Shown here: positions 1 through 9,167 of the stretch, in pieces
Numbering within the stretch: the first letter of the stretch is position 1
Layout: the number at the start of each line of letters is the position of its first letter
NCBI GenBank assembly: GCA_025765595.1
Contig: JAIVFH010000464.1
Coordinates: forward strand, 1-18,823
DNA from: Obelidium mucronatum
Taxonomy: Eukaryota; Chytridiomycota; Chytridiomycetes; Chytridiales; Chytriomycetaceae
DNA length: 18,823 nt
Reading direction: 5' to 3'
Made by a program: the position numbers and the translations under genes
The notes under the pieces: generated by a model
Databases searched by the model: none
What the model saw: only the letters and a program-made list of their open reading frames with translations
Told to the model about the DNA's origin: nothing

Positions 1-2504
1 GAATGGTAAACTGGCCGGTTCATTATGGATAAAAGTGGACATGATGTTGATGGCTAGTTACCAAAAAAAGAGAGATTATGTGAGACAAGAGCTATAACCC
101 AAAGCAGTCAATACCTAATCCGAATACGTTGGCGCCAAAAAAATTACAGTTTTCAAAAATAAGTAGAACACTTCCAGGCAAGCTGGTTTCAATCAAGTTT
201 CGCAGCTGATCCGCCATTCCAGAAATTTGCATCATGTGCATAACATACTTGAGGAGAGACCGTACTAAAGCCACTTGAACAAACGACACATCATTCAAAG
301 TAGCGCAGCTGGTCCGGGATTTGGCTGCAATACAAGCTGCAACTTCGCTCTATTTTATGTAAAGATCAATTATCGAAACAGCCCTCGAATCAATTCAAGC
401 CACACTAACCTTGATACGAGTCACCAACACATCGACACCATTCGCAGCAGTAAATGCAGTGAAAGCGTTTGGAAATGTGTAAATCATCAGATCCAAGAAA
501 GTAACAAATCTCGAAACATTCTGGACCGATTCTTAATGTTACAGAACAGGCATGACAAGGAATAAGTTCGACGCACCTTCATTTGTGTCTCTCGTGATAC
601 TTGGAACGCTTTGATAATGACTTGTACTATTCCTGAAGATACCAACATTGCCCCACCCATACTTGAATTTACCAATTGCTGCAAAAAGCTAAAGAAAGCT
701 TCCACAAAATCAGCAGAATCGACACCTGATCAAGTGATTTTCGAAATCAATAAAAAGATTAAAACAACAAAACGCTAATTTGTCCTTTCGCACCGTCTGT
801 GGTCTCCAGCAAAGTAATAACTCTCCGCGTCACAGATACCATGATACCATGATTCACAGACGCTCCAACAGCATTCAAAACTTCCATCGTCTTTGATTTT
901 TGTCGGGAAATAGATTCCAGAGCATACATCGCAGCCGCTTGAAGGCTAAAGTCAATGCCCAATCCAATGGGCGCTCCGGCAATATCAGCCAAAACTTGGG
1001 GCAACTCGGGTTCGTACAAAAAGAACTTGCTTTGACAAACATCTTCGGGAAGGAGAGAAGCTGAAAAAAAAAAGTTGGGGATTCTTAGAAATCAACACAA
1101 AAAAAAAAAAACCATCCATCACACGTAAAAACAGATTCCATACCAGCCACACAAAGCGCCAAAACTCTCATTTGCACCAATTTTTCTCTGGCGGTTCGCG
1201 ACTTGCGAGAATAAGCACATCTTGCGCGATGAACAACCGCAAACAAATGTTCTTGAGGAACTGAATACTCCCTCACTACCCAGTCCACAAATTCTTCTTC
1301 AGAAAGGCCAGATTGATACACATTCGGGACATGGATGGAAACCAGGCCTTCCTTCTTTTCGCTCACTGTTGGTGCGAATGAAACCGATGGGGTTCCAGTA
1401 GTATATGGCGCGCCTGATGTTGCAGGTGTAGAAAACGCGCTACTTGCTTTGAAAGATTTTGGCGCTGGAGTTGATGGTTCTGCGGGAACTGCGCGCGGTG
1501 TGGTGGCGGAGGATGCCAATGAGAGCTCCGAATGGTCTGCGGATGCAGCCAAAGCAGGAGTCGATGGGGCTGCTGCAAGGGGTGTATTCGGTGCTGTGCT
1601 AATTGAAATTGACGAATTCGTTGTTGCGGCTGCGAAACAGGATGCAATGTGAGTGACTACGCTATTTTTTGCAAGCACACACAAATCCCACCTTCTGAAT
1701 TAGACCAATAAAACTGGAAAGAGAATACGCCTTCGGCATCTTCCGGGACTGTCAATTCCTCCTTCAACTGCTTAACAACACTTCCAAGATCGAGAGAATC
1801 CTCCTTTGAGCCCCAGCGAGATGCGAGAACAATCAAACGGTCGTGGGCAACAGCAAGCGCCAACTTTGCAGCCTTTGGTTTTGATTGTCTTTGAGGTGGG
1901 CGAATGAGAAATAGGAGAGATGAATTCACAATGTCAAGGTCGCGCGAGTAAAGGAGAGCCATGACATGCTAGAAAACGAGAAAAAATTAGAACGATAAGC
2001 ATTTTGATGATTGGGCCTTTAAACTCAACGTAGGGCATACCTCAAATGATGCATAGAGTGTACGTGATGTGCAATTATCCCACAAGACGCGAGTCATGTC
2101 GAGAATGGCCACCACGGCCTCCTTGGATACGTTTAAATTTGCAGGAGTGGATGAAGTAGCCGCTGCAGTTGCCGATGTAGTTGTAGTAGCAGTTGCAGTT
2201 GAAGCAGGTGGTGGAGGACGGTGAATGAGGGCCGCCTGGTTCTCGGCCAGGTAAGACTCGAGGAGGACATCGAAGCGGTTAAGAGCCGGAATCCAATGGT
2301 GCAAATCGCTTTTGGGCATTGGCGCGAGGAACACTGGCAGCAGAGAAGGCAGCTCGGAAGCCTCAACCACAGCCAGTCTGTTGACTAGCGGCACAAGAGC
2401 AGGGTCCTTTTGGGGCTAGTAAGCGAGGTGGTTTGACAGGTTACTCTTGGACATACCAGGGCCGAGAGCCTCTTGGGCAGACTCTTTTTGGGGATTGGAG
2501 CCAT
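1..2504 (-). CDS. TOM1: TOM1/HUWE1-family HECT E3 ubiquitin ligase, N-terminal part (partial)
   Basis: Nine exons can be joined with consistent phases: 2457-2504, 2041-2415, 1692-1968, 1144-1629, 794-1060, 577-725, 410-520, 115-349 and 1-53. Together they give about 667 residues before the left edge. All eight introns are GT-AG and 41-83 nt long. The start is the ATG at 2504, giving MAPIPKKSLPKRLSAL. Recognisable family segments, in order, are HHWIPALNRFD, ASFEHVMALLYSRDLD, SKFFLYEPELPQVLADI, ASVNHGIMVSVTRRVI, DFVEAFFSFLQQLV, SLLKYVMHMMQISGMADQLR and NIMSTFIHNEPASLPF. These match the DUF908 and DUF913 armadillo-like regions of TOM1/HUWE1/UPL1. In that family a C-terminal HECT domain, here outside the window, ubiquitinates nuclear and cytoplasmic proteins. 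Exon 4 begins with an A/S/T/P-rich stretch (about 1400-1629) that looks like a disordered insert inside DUF908. Exon boundaries are predictions. The family call is secure; orthology to TOM1 is inferred. Confidence 0.9.
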
Positions 2505-2695
2505 TTCTCTGTTTTTTGTTTTTGCTTAGCTCCTTCTTTATTATTCTTTGTTCGATTTATTTCGATTTAATTCTATTATTTGAATATACGTCTTTCCTCA
2601 ATAAACCGGGGCATTCTACTTATAATCTAATCTTTTTTAAAGTGGTGTTAACATTATGTTTTGATTATTCATTAAAAATAAAATAAACAGAAAAC
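2505..2695. promoter_or_regulatory. Shared divergent promoter of TOM1-like and WBP4-like genes
   Basis: This 191-bp AT-rich spacer separates the two divergent start codons (2504 on the minus strand, 2696 on the plus strand). It must therefore hold both core promoters and both 5' leaders. I see no convincing canonical TATA box in either direction, which suits a housekeeping pair. The promoter role is inferred from geometry. Confidence 0.6.
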
Positions 2696-3427
2696 ATGTC
2701 AGAACGTTGGGTTTCAAACAAGAAGTATTTTTGCGAATACTGCCGCATTTATATAGCCGATAACAAACCAGTTGAGTTTGCCGACAAAGTTATATAATCC
2801 ATCCCGACGGGCTATTAAACACATTCATCTTCACAGTCGAGAACTCTTCACGAAACGGGCCTAAAACACAAAGGCAACATTGAACGCCATCTAACAGATG
2901 TCCGGAAAAGAGATGCAGAGAAACGAAAGCAGGAGGAGTACAACAAACGGATTGTAGATCAAGTGGAGCGAAAGGCTTTGGGTGTTTACTCAAAAGAGAC
3001 AGGCACTCCATATTCTCTGTATTCAAAGACAGTCTCCAAACCGAGTGGAATATCAGAGCGACCGAGTACTACCAGTGGGAGTGGTGGTTCTGGATTGACA
3101 ACGACGCACCCACTGCATTCAACACAACCAGTGAAAATCAACAAGGACTCTGGCCTCGGAGAGTGGAGTGTCGTCGAAGAACCAAAACCAAAAGAACCAA
3201 GCAAAGAAGATGATGGAGATAGGAACGATGGAAAGTTGGGGAACACTGGATCGAATGATGCATCGTCCAGTAGATTTGCACACTTGGATCACGAAGCTGT
3301 GTATGAAGAAGACGTTGATGCCGAACAAGTTTCGGAATTTAAAATATCGGAAAAACGCGCTGTTGTTGATGACGATGTGGATGAAACAGTCACGTTCAAG
3401 AAAAAGAAGAAGAAAGTTAGCAAGTGA
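2696..3427 (+). CDS. WBP4-like U1-type zinc-finger spliceosomal protein
   Basis: Two exons, 2696-2770 and 2837-3427, join in phase 0 across a 66-nt intron (donor GTTGAG, acceptor TTCACAG) and encode 221 residues. The first exon gives the N terminus and C13/C16; the second supplies H30/H36. Together they form a CX2C-X13-HX5H U1/matrin-type zinc finger, as in WBP4 (residues FCEYCRIYIADNKPSRTLHE). A charged helix (ERHLTDVRKRDAEKRKQEEY) follows, then a Ser/Thr/Gly-rich linker, a GEWSVVEE motif near the middle and a basic C-terminal lysine run. Both of the last two resemble the C-terminal region of WBP4. The animal protein (FBP21) acts in the spliceosome A/B complex. This protein is shorter than animal WBP4, and I see no WW domain between the zinc finger and the C terminus. 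The zinc-finger half is too short to appear as a long open frame because of the intron. Confidence 0.82.
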
Positions 3428-3570
3428 AGATATTATAATATCAACAATACATTGCCTCTTAAATAAGTAGTAAGGACAAAGCCTGAACTCATGACCATCT
3501 TCCTAGTACCGTAGCTATGCGATCATAGGTTTAACTGTCTGAAATGGAAAATTTATAGATATTTTATAAT

Positions 3571-3587
3571 AGAGGTCGGCAGATATT
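3571..3587 (+). repeat. Left terminal inverted repeat of the Harbinger element
   Basis: The sequence agaggtcggcagatatt is matched perfectly, as its reverse complement, at 6530-6546. It is preceded directly by AAT (3568-3570). The match stops at position 18, where the left end reads cctgg and the right end, reverse-complemented, reads gcggg. Confidence 0.92.
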
Positions 3588-3696
3588 CCTGGTGTTTCCA
3601 GGTTTTGGTTTTGACTGTGTTTTGAAAACAGGCAGTCGGGTGTTTTGGGCTGTTTTCGCTGTTGGTGGTTTTGAAAACAGAAATAAAATAAAAAAG

Positions 3697-4849
3697 ATGC
3701 CGCCGAAAACTGGACAGCAGACGAAAAAGCAACGCCCACCAGTAGTGGCTGTTATGGCTTCTACCCCTATAGGAAAAGCCAAGATGGCGCCAGTGAAGAA
3801 GCGCAAACCCTCCTACAATTGGAACACTGATGCAACCAGAGCCTTACTCACTGTTGTCGAAAAGGACTGGAAAACTGTCCACAATGGAAAGACTGTCTCT
3901 ATTGATGTCTGGAATGGATATCCTTTAAAGGTTTGTTGAATTATTGCTGTCATCAGAGCCACCCCACCCAAACCCACCTGCGTTTTAGATCACCAAGATC
4001 TTGGATGAAGATGATAGCAGCGACATTGATGCCGATATTGATGAAGCTCTCACAGGCGAAGTCTGCAAAGCAAAGTTCAGGGCCATGAAGACAGCAGTTT
4101 CGTCGCACAACAGCGCAGTTGCAGGAAAAACTGAATCTGGATCCTCTCCAAAGCCGTCCCCTCCGTTTTATGATGAAATAATTGCTATCTTGGGTGATTC
4201 AAGTGCTGCTAAAGGTCCTTACTCCTCTCGGACCAGTATGGTCAAGGGTCGCATTGACCGTCCACCACCCCCCATTGCTGAAGATCCTAAATCTGATACA
4301 CCAATGACCACATTTGCAAACGAATATGATCGTGAACATGGCGAATTCGGCAATGGAAGCTATGATGACGAAGACGAAGACCAATCAGCTGCTGTAAGTG
4401 ACTCAAGAGAAGTAGTGGATGGAGTGGGAAGTGGCAGTACTATTACATCTCACAAAGGTGGAGAGAAGACTGGTGTGAAGCCTGGTGGAGAACCTGCAGC
4501 AAGTAAGTTGAAACGAAAGTCCGCAGCACAAAAGAGACTTGAGGAACTTGAGGAACTTGATGATGAGGCTGTTGTTTCTACCCCCAAACCTCCAAAAAAC
4601 AAAAAGATGAAAATGAAGGAAGTGGAGCCTATAACCGAGTACCAAGAAAGATTCTTGTTGCTTATGAAGGACTCAAATAGCATCAGTAAGGAATCTTTGG
4701 AAATTCAAAAGCGTACCGAGACTGCCAATGATGAGGAGAGACGTCAGCACAGACTTGATGTTGAAGCGGCAAGAAAGGAGGGGCAGGATGCAGCAGACGA
4801 GAAGCGTGCAACATTCATTGCAATGTTGCAATCGCTGAAGAAGGATTAG
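3697..4849 (+). CDS. Harbinger-associated Myb/SANT-like DNA-binding protein
   Basis: Two exons, 3697-3930 and 3989-4849, are spliced in phase 0 (donor GTTTGT, acceptor CGTTTTAG) and encode 364 residues. I chose the ATG at 3697 because it begins the lysine-rich segment directly before the domain; an in-frame opening upstream lies in the repeat-rich transposon end. Residues 40-78 (YNWNTDATRALL...WKTV...VWNGYPLK) continue in exon 2 (ITKILDED...KAKFRAMK). They form a Trp-spaced trihelix/Myb-SANT-like fold with W42, W58 and W72. A long acidic and Ser-rich linker follows. The C terminus has a charged coiled coil (about residues 280-364) with a local repeat of EELEELDDE. In this superfamily such a protein imports the transposase into the nucleus and helps it bind the ends. 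That role is known for the family and inferred here. Confidence 0.82.
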
Positions 4850-4930
4850 TGGGTCAAAACCTTATTGGAATATTGTGTTTATTGCATTGAATGAAGCTGT
4901 ATATTGAATCAACATAATTATCTTTATTTC

Positions 4931-6283
4931 CTAACTCATCAAAAACTCTGCAAACGCCTCCCGCACACGCATATTTGCTGCAATCACACAACCTTCTCTT
5001 GCAATAAACTGCAAATTCAATCTGTTCACATCCATGTCAAAGATCGGGTGGAGCATCAAATCGAGTAAATCTCCCTCCACAAAATCATCTTCTGAAAGAC
5101 CAATCAGGTACGCAGTCCAGTTTTCGACATCTGATGCTCTCTCTCGCTCAATAAACTCCACTACTTCTTCATCTTCAAGTGGATCATTCCGAGACTGACA
5201 GATGTTATGTAAAATACAGCACATCATCACAACATCTGGCACAGCACGAGTTTCAATATTGACACATTCACGAAGTATCCTGAACCTTGTTTTGAGTCGG
5301 CCAAAACAGTTTTCAATTGCGACGCGTGTCTTAGAGTGCCGCTTGTTGTATCTATTGGTGCGGAGGTTGCGTGGATTGTTGGCAGTCCTCTTGAAGGGAG
5401 TTATTAGATGATCTGAATTAGTGAATATCTTGTCGCCAAGTATAACTATAGATTCAGGGAGGATGGTGTCTACATTAAGACCAAGCAAGGAGTTCTCGTA
5501 AGCTTTTGAATCTGATGTAGCCCCCGGCCATCCAGTGTCCACAAATCTGAACATCATATCGGCATCACAGGCAGCCATAAGTAGCACCGCATAGAACTGC
5601 TTGTGACACCAAAAGTCTTTCTTGACAAATGGGCCCCCAGGGACTCTCGGTCCTTCGCCAGGAACTTGAATCTTGATGTAACTCCCATCCAGCGCCAATC
5701 CAACATTTGGAAGACCACCCAACTCTGCAAACTTTGAGGCCATACGTGTCCACTCATCCGATCCCACATCTGGTAGACTGATAACCCCATGAAACACGTC
5801 ATTGATTGTGTCAGATACTCTCCTAACAGAGTCTCCTACAGTTCTTTCCCCATAACCAAATAAGTCTCCAATAGTTCGAAGTGGTTGTCCATTTCCCACA
5901 TAGGCAAGCGTCATGGCAAGCTGATGCTGCGCAGGTGCTCGAGGCTTTCCAGGTGTTCTGACTTGTTTTTCAAGGTCAATGCGGATGTGTGAAAGGATGT
6001 GATCAAAGGTTGCTCGTGTCAACCGAAATCTTCGTCTGAAGTGCTCAGAGTCCACATCTCTGCTAAAGATCAAGGCTCTCCATTCATGAGCTTTGCGAAG
6101 ATCTTTTCCACGTACTGCGGGACCATCGGGACTGTCACCAAGATCTGAGAGCCATGCAAAAGGGTTGACAGCGGGACTGAAGAACTGTGGAAGATTTGGT
6201 CTCCGGGAGCTGACTGTTGCAGAATCATCATACTCCATAAGGAATGTATGCATGAGGGCAAGTAGCTCTGGTGGGTGGGCCAT
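4931..6283 (-). CDS. PIF/Harbinger DDE transposase (DDE_Tnp_4)
   Basis: A single uninterrupted exon encodes 450 residues, starting with MAHPPELLAL at 6283. An N-terminal helical region (about 60-170) contains RLTRATFDHIL and a helix-turn-helix-like stretch, PLRTIGDLFGYGERTV. The catalytic RNase-H-like domain has LALDGSYIKI (D199), GWPGATSDSKAY (D258), LGDKIFTN (D284) and VAIENCFGRLKTRF (E324). The most likely DDE triad is D199, D258 and E324, by position in the family. The gene converges on the SANT-like gene, with only 81 bp between the two stop codons, so the 3' ends probably overlap. Intact catalytic residues and length are consistent with an active enzyme. Activity itself is not shown. 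Confidence 0.92.
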   Translation of the reverse strand: MAHPPELLALMHTFLMEYDDSATVSSRRPNLPQFFSPAVNPFAWLSDLGDSPDGPAVRGKDLRKAHEWRALIFSRDVDSEHFRRRFRLTRATFDHILSHIRIDLEKQVRTPGKPRAPAQHQLAMTLAYVGNGQPLRTIGDLFGYGERTVGDSVRRVSDTINDVFHGVISLPDVGSDEWTRMASKFAELGGLPNVGLALDGSYIKIQVPGEGPRVPGGPFVKKDFWCHKQFYAVLLMAACDADMMFRFVDTGWPGATSDSKAYENSLLGLNVDTILPESIVILGDKIFTNSDHLITPFKRTANNPRNLRTNRYNKRHSKTRVAIENCFGRLKTRFRILRECVNIETRAVPDVVMMCCILHNICQSRNDPLEDEEVVEFIERERASDVENWTAYLIGLSEDDFVEGDLLDLMLHPIFDMDVNRLNLQFIAREGCVIAANMRVREAFAEFLMS

Positions 6284-6529
6284 GATTGTTGTGCGAAGAC
6301 TGTTTTAATCTTTATTTTTAGCGAAAACACAACCGAAAACGTGCCTCCACCCACGTTTTCCTTTCCTCACACAAAAAGGACCGGGTTTTCAGAAGTTTTG
6401 AGGTTTGGATGGTTTTCAGTTTGTTTTTGATGTTTTGGCTGTTTTCAAATTGTATATCTGCCGAGAAATCCCAAAACCACCGAAAACAAGTGTTTTCAAT
6501 CAAAACACTCCAAAACATTGAAAACCCGC

Positions 6530-6546
6530 AATATCTGCCGACCTCT
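6530..6546 (-). repeat. Right terminal inverted repeat of the Harbinger element
   Basis: The sequence aatatctgccgacctct is the exact reverse complement of the left end and is followed by AAT at 6547-6549. An additional 11-bp copy of its core (atatctgccga) lies 76 bp further inside, at 6454-6464, in the same orientation. Confidence 0.92.
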
Positions 6547-6667
6547 AATGTCTTGTAGGATACAACCCTTAACTCTTGAGTGGAGCTCAAAGCAAAAAGA
6601 AAGCAGTTCAAGTTCTAAATATCATTCACATAGTATCTTCTTATTATGATTATAAAACACCGTGCAT

Positions 6668-7183
6668 TCAGTACTTGTATGTAATAACCCCAGAAGTCAG
6701 TTCTCGGCTACGACTGACCCGATTTGGCGTCTTCAAGTAGCATCTCTTGGTGTCTGGCTCATAATTGAAAGCCATACATTCTTCGTGCCAATAGTTACAG
6801 TACCATCGGCACGTCCAAACATTACTTGCCTCAAACCCTCCCTCCCACGGGTCAAAACTTCCCGGAAAGTCGTATCCTTGCAAAACCCAAGGCGTGTCCC
6901 ACCAATTATCAACAGCATACAAGGATCCTGTGTATCCATCCTGGCGTTTGGGCGCCTTGACGTAACAGTTGTTGTACAAGTCGTCAAAGGTGAAGAACCA
7001 GTACCCTTTCGAGTGAGTGAACTCGACACAAGCTGTCAGAGAAGAAATGGCACCCCATCCAGCAGACGTAACGTCATATCCAGTCCAGTCAGTGTGGGGT
7101 GCGAATGAGAATTGCCCATTTTTGAATGGTTGCCCGCACCAGCGATTGTCGTTGTACAAGTTTTCGTTCGAACAACTAGCCAT
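6668..7183 (-). CDS. Small Cys/Trp-rich protein with two PAN/Apple-like repeats
   Basis: A single exon encodes 171 residues; the ATG at 7183 has a good context (CACAATGGC). There are eight cysteines (C4, C16, C52, C73, C125, C129, C136, C148) and many tryptophans. The protein looks like an internal duplication. Half one has GYDVTSAGWG, then ACVEFTHSKGYWFFTFD and NNCYVKAP (about 15-77). Half two has GYDFPGSFDPW, then CRWYCNYWHEECMAFNYEPD and RCYLKTPN (about 95-154). The pattern C-x-C...aFxYxPxTxxCYLK resembles PAN_4/Apple modules, which bind carbohydrate or protein. Cysteine pairing would normally imply secretion, but no signal peptide is visible at the start. The protein is therefore cytosolic, leaves by another route, or has a missing upstream exon. 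Function is unknown; the family call is tentative. Confidence 0.7.
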   Translation of the reverse strand: MASCSNENLYNDNRWCGQPFKNGQFSFAPHTDWTGYDVTSAGWGAISSLTACVEFTHSKGYWFFTFDDLYNNCYVKAPKRQDGYTGSLYAVDNWWDTPWVLQGYDFPGSFDPWEGGFEASNVWTCRWYCNYWHEECMAFNYEPDTKRCYLKTPNRVSRSRELTSGVITYKY

Positions 7184-7563
7184 TGTGCTCTTTTTTTTCG
7201 ATTTCGTAGAGTGGCGGACTGGTTTTTATAAGCCGTTGCAAAATTGTGGCAGTGCGTTGCTATGGACCACGCGAGAAGAATCAAAACTTATCTTGGATGT
7301 GCGCTGGATTAAACTTTTAACTCTCAAGATAAGGGAGAATATAGCCAACAAGGGACATAATTTGTTATCTCGTGTGGCTGTGTGGTCTGAGAGGAAGCGT
7401 TGTGGCAGTGCAAGTGCGACAAAAAATTTCTCGCGAGGACACAAGCCCTTACAAAAACCAAAGAGGCCGCTCGAACATATTCTCTCCTATTTTTTTCTTG
7501 CTCTATCAGACTATTATTCTGAATTTTTTTCATGATGTCATAATAACAGTGCGTGTTACAAAG
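7184..7563. other. Intergenic region upstream of the PAN-like gene
   Basis: This stretch lies between the PAN-like start codon and the pseudogene copy. It holds the TATA-like box and leader. I see no coding signal beyond antisense open frames without recognisable residues. Runs of T at 7191-7199 and 7491-7500 are ordinary low complexity. Confidence 0.5.
7224..7231 (-). promoter_or_regulatory. TATA-like box of the PAN-like gene
   Basis: On the minus strand the sequence reads TTATAAAAA about 41 bp upstream of the ATG at 7183. This spacing fits a TATA box with a very short leader. It is seen in sequence; function is inferred. Confidence 0.5.
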
Positions 7564-7740
7564 TAATGACCCCAGAAGTCCGTCCGGGGTGACCCGATTT
7601 GGCATCATCAAGTAGCGTTTCATGGTATCCGGTGCAAACCAAAAGTGGCACCATCTATTGCAAGCCCCTCCCACGGGTCAAAAGGAGTATCCCACGGCAG
7701 ACGTATCGTCATATCCAGTCCAGTCAGTGTGTAGTGCGTA
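7564..7740 (-). pseudogene. Decayed, internally deleted copy of the PAN-like gene
   Basis: Three blocks match the intact gene in the same order. The first (about 7564-7660) corresponds to its 3' end and includes DTMKRYLMMPNRV, against DTKRCYLKTPNRV. The second (7667-7683, cctcccacgggtcaaaa) corresponds to FDPWEGG. The third (about 7699-7731) corresponds to TDWTGYDVTSA. The two segments between these blocks, a few dozen and roughly 190 bases in the intact gene, are missing here. Stops and frame changes separate the blocks, and the start codon region is absent. The copy is therefore a relic of a tandem duplicate. The matching 33-base block, with one indel, suggests the duplication is not ancient. 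Confidence 0.78.
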
Positions 7741-7931
7741 CGAGTATAGTGTCGATGTTTGAAAGAATCACAGCGCAAGCGAATTTCGGGATACCAGATA
7801 CTTCGATGTTGTTATCGATTTTATTTATCAATCTCATGCTTAACAATCACAAGCTCACCAAGTCCTTCCCATCCTTTATTTTCAATTATACTCAAAACTT
7901 AACAGTCATTGTTGTCATCAAACAAAACTTT

Positions 7932-8989
7932 TCACTTGCTGTTTCCCTTCCCTTGTTGTTGTTTTCTCAAGGACGCTCGACGATTCTGAAACCTGCAGGA
8001 GTGATATTGTGAATGAAAAAAAAAAAGTATTTGAGTGAGTTAAACATTGAAGCAAAAAAAACCAATCAATTTCCATTTTATATTCTTCTTTACCAGTATT
8101 GAGCGTGTCTAAGCGTCATTCCAACAGCGGCAGCAATCTTCTTCATGGCTCGCGTGTCGGGCATGTTGTTTTTTTCAAATTCCGCCATCATGTAATCTTT
8201 TTGTTCGTCAGTCAAGTGATTGCGTCGTTTGAATGTATGGTGGTGGTGATGGTGATGGGGGATCTGATCGTGACCATGGTGGCTGTGGTGGATGTGATTA
8301 TGATGGATATGGTGGTTATGATGGTAAGGATGGAAATGGTGTTGGTGGATGTGGTTCAAATTGGCCTGTGAGAGAAGGGGTGGTGGTGCGTTTACGGCCA
8401 GCGGGTTCTGCTGATGATGTGGGGTATGTTGAACATGGACTGTATTGATTGGCAGCTGCGACATGAGCAGTGACAAGTCCTCCACTGATGGGATGGATGG
8501 AACCGATGGGACCGATGGAAATGGCTGATGCAGAGAGAGAGACAGCGAAGCGACAGAAGCATCTGAGTCCAAGCGTGGCAGATCGAGAGAGTGCGACTCG
8601 CAAGACTCGAGGGGCAGGTCCTTGTCGAGCGCCTCGAGCACGCACTTGTCGCAGCAGACGCACGGCTGCAGCAGCGGGTGGGTGTTGAGTGTGTTGCTTG
8701 AGTTGTTTGAGTTGTTGCCTGAGTCACCGCCTGAGTCACCGCCCGAGTCGAAACCCAAGTCGCACTTTGGCGCCGTGCAGCGCGCGTCGAAGCAGCACTC
8801 GTCGAAGCCAAACAAAGCGTCAAAGTCCGTCGCCGAAGCCGCTGTCGCCGCGCACGGAAAGAAGAACGGCCGCAGGCTGAGGCCGCTGTCGCTGTCGCTG
8901 TGCGCTTGGAGTTCGCCAATCTCAAAGCAGACGCTGCAGTCGGCCGCTTCCTCGGTCTTGTTGCTGGTCTTCATGTTGTTGGTCAGCAT
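7932..8989 (-). CDS. HBX1: His/Cys-rich homeodomain protein, homeodomain split by an intron
   Basis: Two exons, 8094-8989 and 7932-7992, flank a 101-nt intron (donor GTAAAG, acceptor CTCCTGCAG) and encode 318 residues. The first exon appears to end in a stop right after QYW. Splicing completes the W48 codon as TG|G and adds FQNRRASLRKQQQ, restoring a full homeodomain (residues 252-311, with W48, F49, Q50, N51, R53). Upstream is a long histidine tract (about 212-251). The N-terminal half has several cysteine clusters (C18/C21, C65/C66, CVCCDKC at 110-116), DSGGDSGGDS repeats and the HPLLQP motif at 104-109 shared with its neighbours. The GY-x-LGG motif found in the other four is absent. It should be a nuclear sequence-specific transcription factor. 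It is the last of the five same-strand homeobox genes and lies 178 bp downstream of HBX2. Confidence 0.88.
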
Positions 8990-9167
8990 TTTCGGAAAAA
9001 AAATAATGAATGCAATTGAAAGCCGCTGATTATGCTGTTATCAACGTTCGATCGTTTCTTTCCTCTCTTTGCATTGCATTCATACTATTAACTTTACTTT
9101 TCTTTCAATATATTAATATATGGTACTGCCAAAAAAATATGTAAACAAAAACAAAGCAATCCTTAAA

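Larger units (their letters stand above)
3571..6546. mobile_element. Complete PIF/Harbinger DNA transposon
   Basis: This is a 2,976-bp element bounded by 17-bp perfect terminal inverted repeats (3571-3587 and 6530-6546). They are flanked by a direct AAT duplication at 3568-3570 and 6547-6549. It carries two convergent genes: a Myb/SANT-like DNA-binding protein on the plus strand and a DDE_Tnp_4-type transposase on the minus strand. That pair is the hallmark of PIF/Harbinger elements, and a 3-bp target duplication fits the superfamily, although TWA is the usual target. Both genes read through without stops, and the ends are identical. The copy therefore looks recent and potentially autonomous. 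It sits between the WBP4-like and PAN-like genes and interrupts neither. Confidence 0.9.

Noticed and set aside
1335..1652. Plus-strand open frame opposite TOM1-like exon 4
   Set aside because: It is antisense to an A/S/T/P-rich exon. Its Ala/Val/Gly-rich composition is what the complement of that low complexity gives.
7017..7535. 172-residue plus-strand frame
   Set aside because: It spans the 5' part and promoter of the PAN-like gene in antisense, with no recognisable motif or codon pattern of a real gene.
8090..8100. HBX1 as a truncated homeobox pseudogene ending at QYW
   Set aside because: A GT-AG intron (7993-8093) restores the exact missing residues FQNRRA in frame, so splicing explains the apparent stop.
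8392..8925. Long Arg/Ser/Cys-rich minus-strand frame overlapping HBX1
   Set aside because: It is an out-of-frame shadow of HBX1 with biased composition and no domain. The HBX1 frame carries the homeodomain.
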